A DNA stretch of 6,226 bases, from NCBI GenBank assembly GCA_964522605.1, contig CAZFWV010000387.1:1-6226 (forward strand). Direction: 5' to 3'. Positions 5,681-6,226 of this stretch are shown piece after piece. The position numbers were made by a program, and so were the translations under genes. Position 1 is the stretch's first letter; every line of letters starts with the position of its first letter. This DNA is from CAVZLD01 sp964522605 (GTDB lineage Bacteria > Planctomycetota > Planctomycetia > Pirellulales > Pirellulaceae). The notes beneath the pieces are model-generated. The model was not told where the DNA came from. It did no database searches and was given only the letters and a program-made list of their open reading frames with translations.

Positions 5681-6088
5681 ATGTTTCGACTCGCCCAAGA
5701 TGAACGCGGTACGACAACGGTCGAATTCGCACTCGCAGCACCCGTGTTGTTTCTTCTCACCCTTGGTCTCATCGAATTCTGGAACGTCAACCTGTACCGC
5801 AATTTCGCAGCACAGGCCGCCTATGAGGCATCCCGCCGGGGCGTCGTTCCTGGCATTACCGCGGAAGAACTTCGGCAGAGAGCCCTGAAACGAATGACCG
5901 CGATCGGAGCGCAGGGCGTGGTTGCGGATGTCGTACCCGGCACAATCACGGACGAGACCCCGGAAGTGACCGTGACCGTGACCGTGCCCATCGCGGCGAA
6001 TGCGTGGCTGATCTCGAGTTTTTTCCCGAGCGACAGCGCGATTCGCCGGTCATCCACTCTCGCACGAGAGCTCGCTTCTCAAGATTAG
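5681..6088 (+). CDS. TadE-like pseudopilin (second of two)
   Basis: A 135-residue TadE-like (PF07811) single-pass membrane protein. The leader MFRLAQDERG ends in Gly10, followed by TTTVEFALAAP, with Glu15 at +5, the classic TadE/prepilin-like pattern. The hydrophobic segment runs from about 16 to 33. The conserved post-membrane helix (NFAAQAAYEASRRG) is followed by a region with an alternating beta strand (EVTVTVTVPIA). This protein is closer to the family consensus than the first copy. It lies 24 bases after the TadG-like gene in the same direction and is probably the last gene of the operon, since the next gene converges on it. It may fill the TadF position of tad loci; sequence alone does not settle whether it is TadE or TadF. 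It presumably sits in the inner membrane facing the periplasm and works with the TadG-like protein. Confidence 0.87.
   Translation: MFRLAQDERGTTTVEFALAAPVLFLLTLGLIEFWNVNLYRNFAAQAAYEASRRGVVPGITAEELRQRALKRMTAIGAQGVVADVVPGTITDETPEVTVTVTVPIAANAWLISSFFPSDSAIRRSSTLARELASQD
5966..5986 (+). repeat. in-frame hexanucleotide tandem repeat
   Basis: GTGACC occurs three times in tandem plus a partial GTG (21 bases) inside the second TadE-like gene and encodes Val-Thr repeats of a likely beta strand. Because the unit is a multiple of three, slippage would change strand length without a frameshift. It is short and may simply reflect biased codon choice for a Val-Thr strand. Confidence 0.6.
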
Positions 6089-6172
6089 GCGCAGGGCGGC
6101 AGGGCCAACGGGCAGGACTGCCGAACCTGCCGGTGGGAGCCAACGGGAGCGAGCAAGGTGGTTGGCGAATGA
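6089..6172. terminator. convergent 3' region with possible hairpins
   Basis: This 84-base gap separates the second TadE-like gene from the convergent xylA end. GGCAGG (6111-6116) can pair with CCTGCC (6126-6131) across a 9-base loop, with further pairing after one mismatch. GCCAAC (6139-6144) can pair with GTTGGC (6161-6166) across 16 bases. GCCAACGGG also occurs twice in direct orientation (6104-6112 and 6139-6147). Such structures could end transcripts from both sides, but there are no T-runs, so the terminator role is only suggested. Confidence 0.3.
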
Positions 6173-6226
6173 TCAGATGTACTGGTTGATCAGATTCTCG
6201 AGCATCTCCTGCCGGCCACTCTGATT
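6173..6226 (-). CDS. xylA: xylose isomerase, C-terminal end only (partial)
   Basis: The minus strand from the right edge reads NQSGRQEMLENLINQYI and then TGA (6175-6173). E. coli XylA ends [20 protein letters not shown], so the SGRQExLENLxNxY pattern matches over nearly the whole visible stretch, and the stop falls within a few residues of the expected end. Xylose isomerase interconverts D-xylose and D-xylulose (and glucose and fructose) in the cytosol and needs two divalent metals. The metal and substrate sites are outside the window, so whether the gene is intact cannot be judged. It is transcribed leftward, converging on the tad-like operon. The call rests on 17 residues and on remembered family sequence. 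Confidence 0.8.
   Translation of the reverse strand, partial: NQSGRQEMLENLINQYI

Noticed and set aside
6170..6195. Direct repeat TGATCAGAT at 6170-6178 and 6187-6195
   Set aside because: Both copies overlap the coding end of xylA (Ile/stop and Asn-Leu-Ile codons), so nine-base identity there is best explained by codon content.

Overview
The window looks like chromosomal DNA from a GC-rich bacterium, most likely a planctomycete. This is inferred from the gene mix: a secreted DUF1080 (3-keto-disaccharide hydrolase-type) protein, which these bacteria carry in large numbers, and a TadE / TadG-with-VWA / TadE trio of the kind common in their genomes. No rRNA or other taxonomic marker is present, so the assignment is tentative. 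Apart from the two edges, every gene appears intact. I see no transposase, CRISPR array, tRNA or rRNA.

Layout from left to right. Positions 1-415 hold no convincing complete gene. They contain a possible leftward promoter and start codon at the extreme left edge and a strong hairpin at 321-353, downstream of ilvD. Positions 416-2095 (minus) encode ilvD, dihydroxyacid dehydratase of branched-chain amino acid and pantothenate precursor synthesis. A divergent intergenic region (2096-2430) separates it from a rightward pair: a secreted DUF1080 protein (2431-3060) and a HAD-superfamily phosphatase resembling YihX (3053-3694), whose start overlaps the DUF1080 stop by 8 bases. A 389-base non-coding stretch (3695-4083) precedes a rightward three-gene operon of Tad-pilus-like membrane proteins: a TadE-like pseudopilin (4084-4470), a TadG-like protein with an intact von Willebrand factor A metal site (4475-5656), and a second TadE-like pseudopilin (5681-6088). 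At the right edge, the last 17 codons of a convergent minus-strand gene match the C-terminus of xylose isomerase (xylA).

How the parts may work together. The DUF1080/HAD pair suggests a small carbohydrate-handling unit, with a hydrolase exported to the periplasm or surface and a cytosolic sugar-phosphate phosphatase-like enzyme. The nearby xylA end fits sugar metabolism, but it is a separate, convergent transcription unit. The TadE/TadG/TadE trio probably makes inner-membrane-anchored, periplasm-facing proteins of a Flp/Tad-type surface or secretion apparatus. The pilin, prepilin peptidase, ATPase and secretin genes of a full tad locus are not in view, so the trio either works with components encoded elsewhere or does something separate. 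I found no clearly undescribed system. The trio is the most interesting part of the window.
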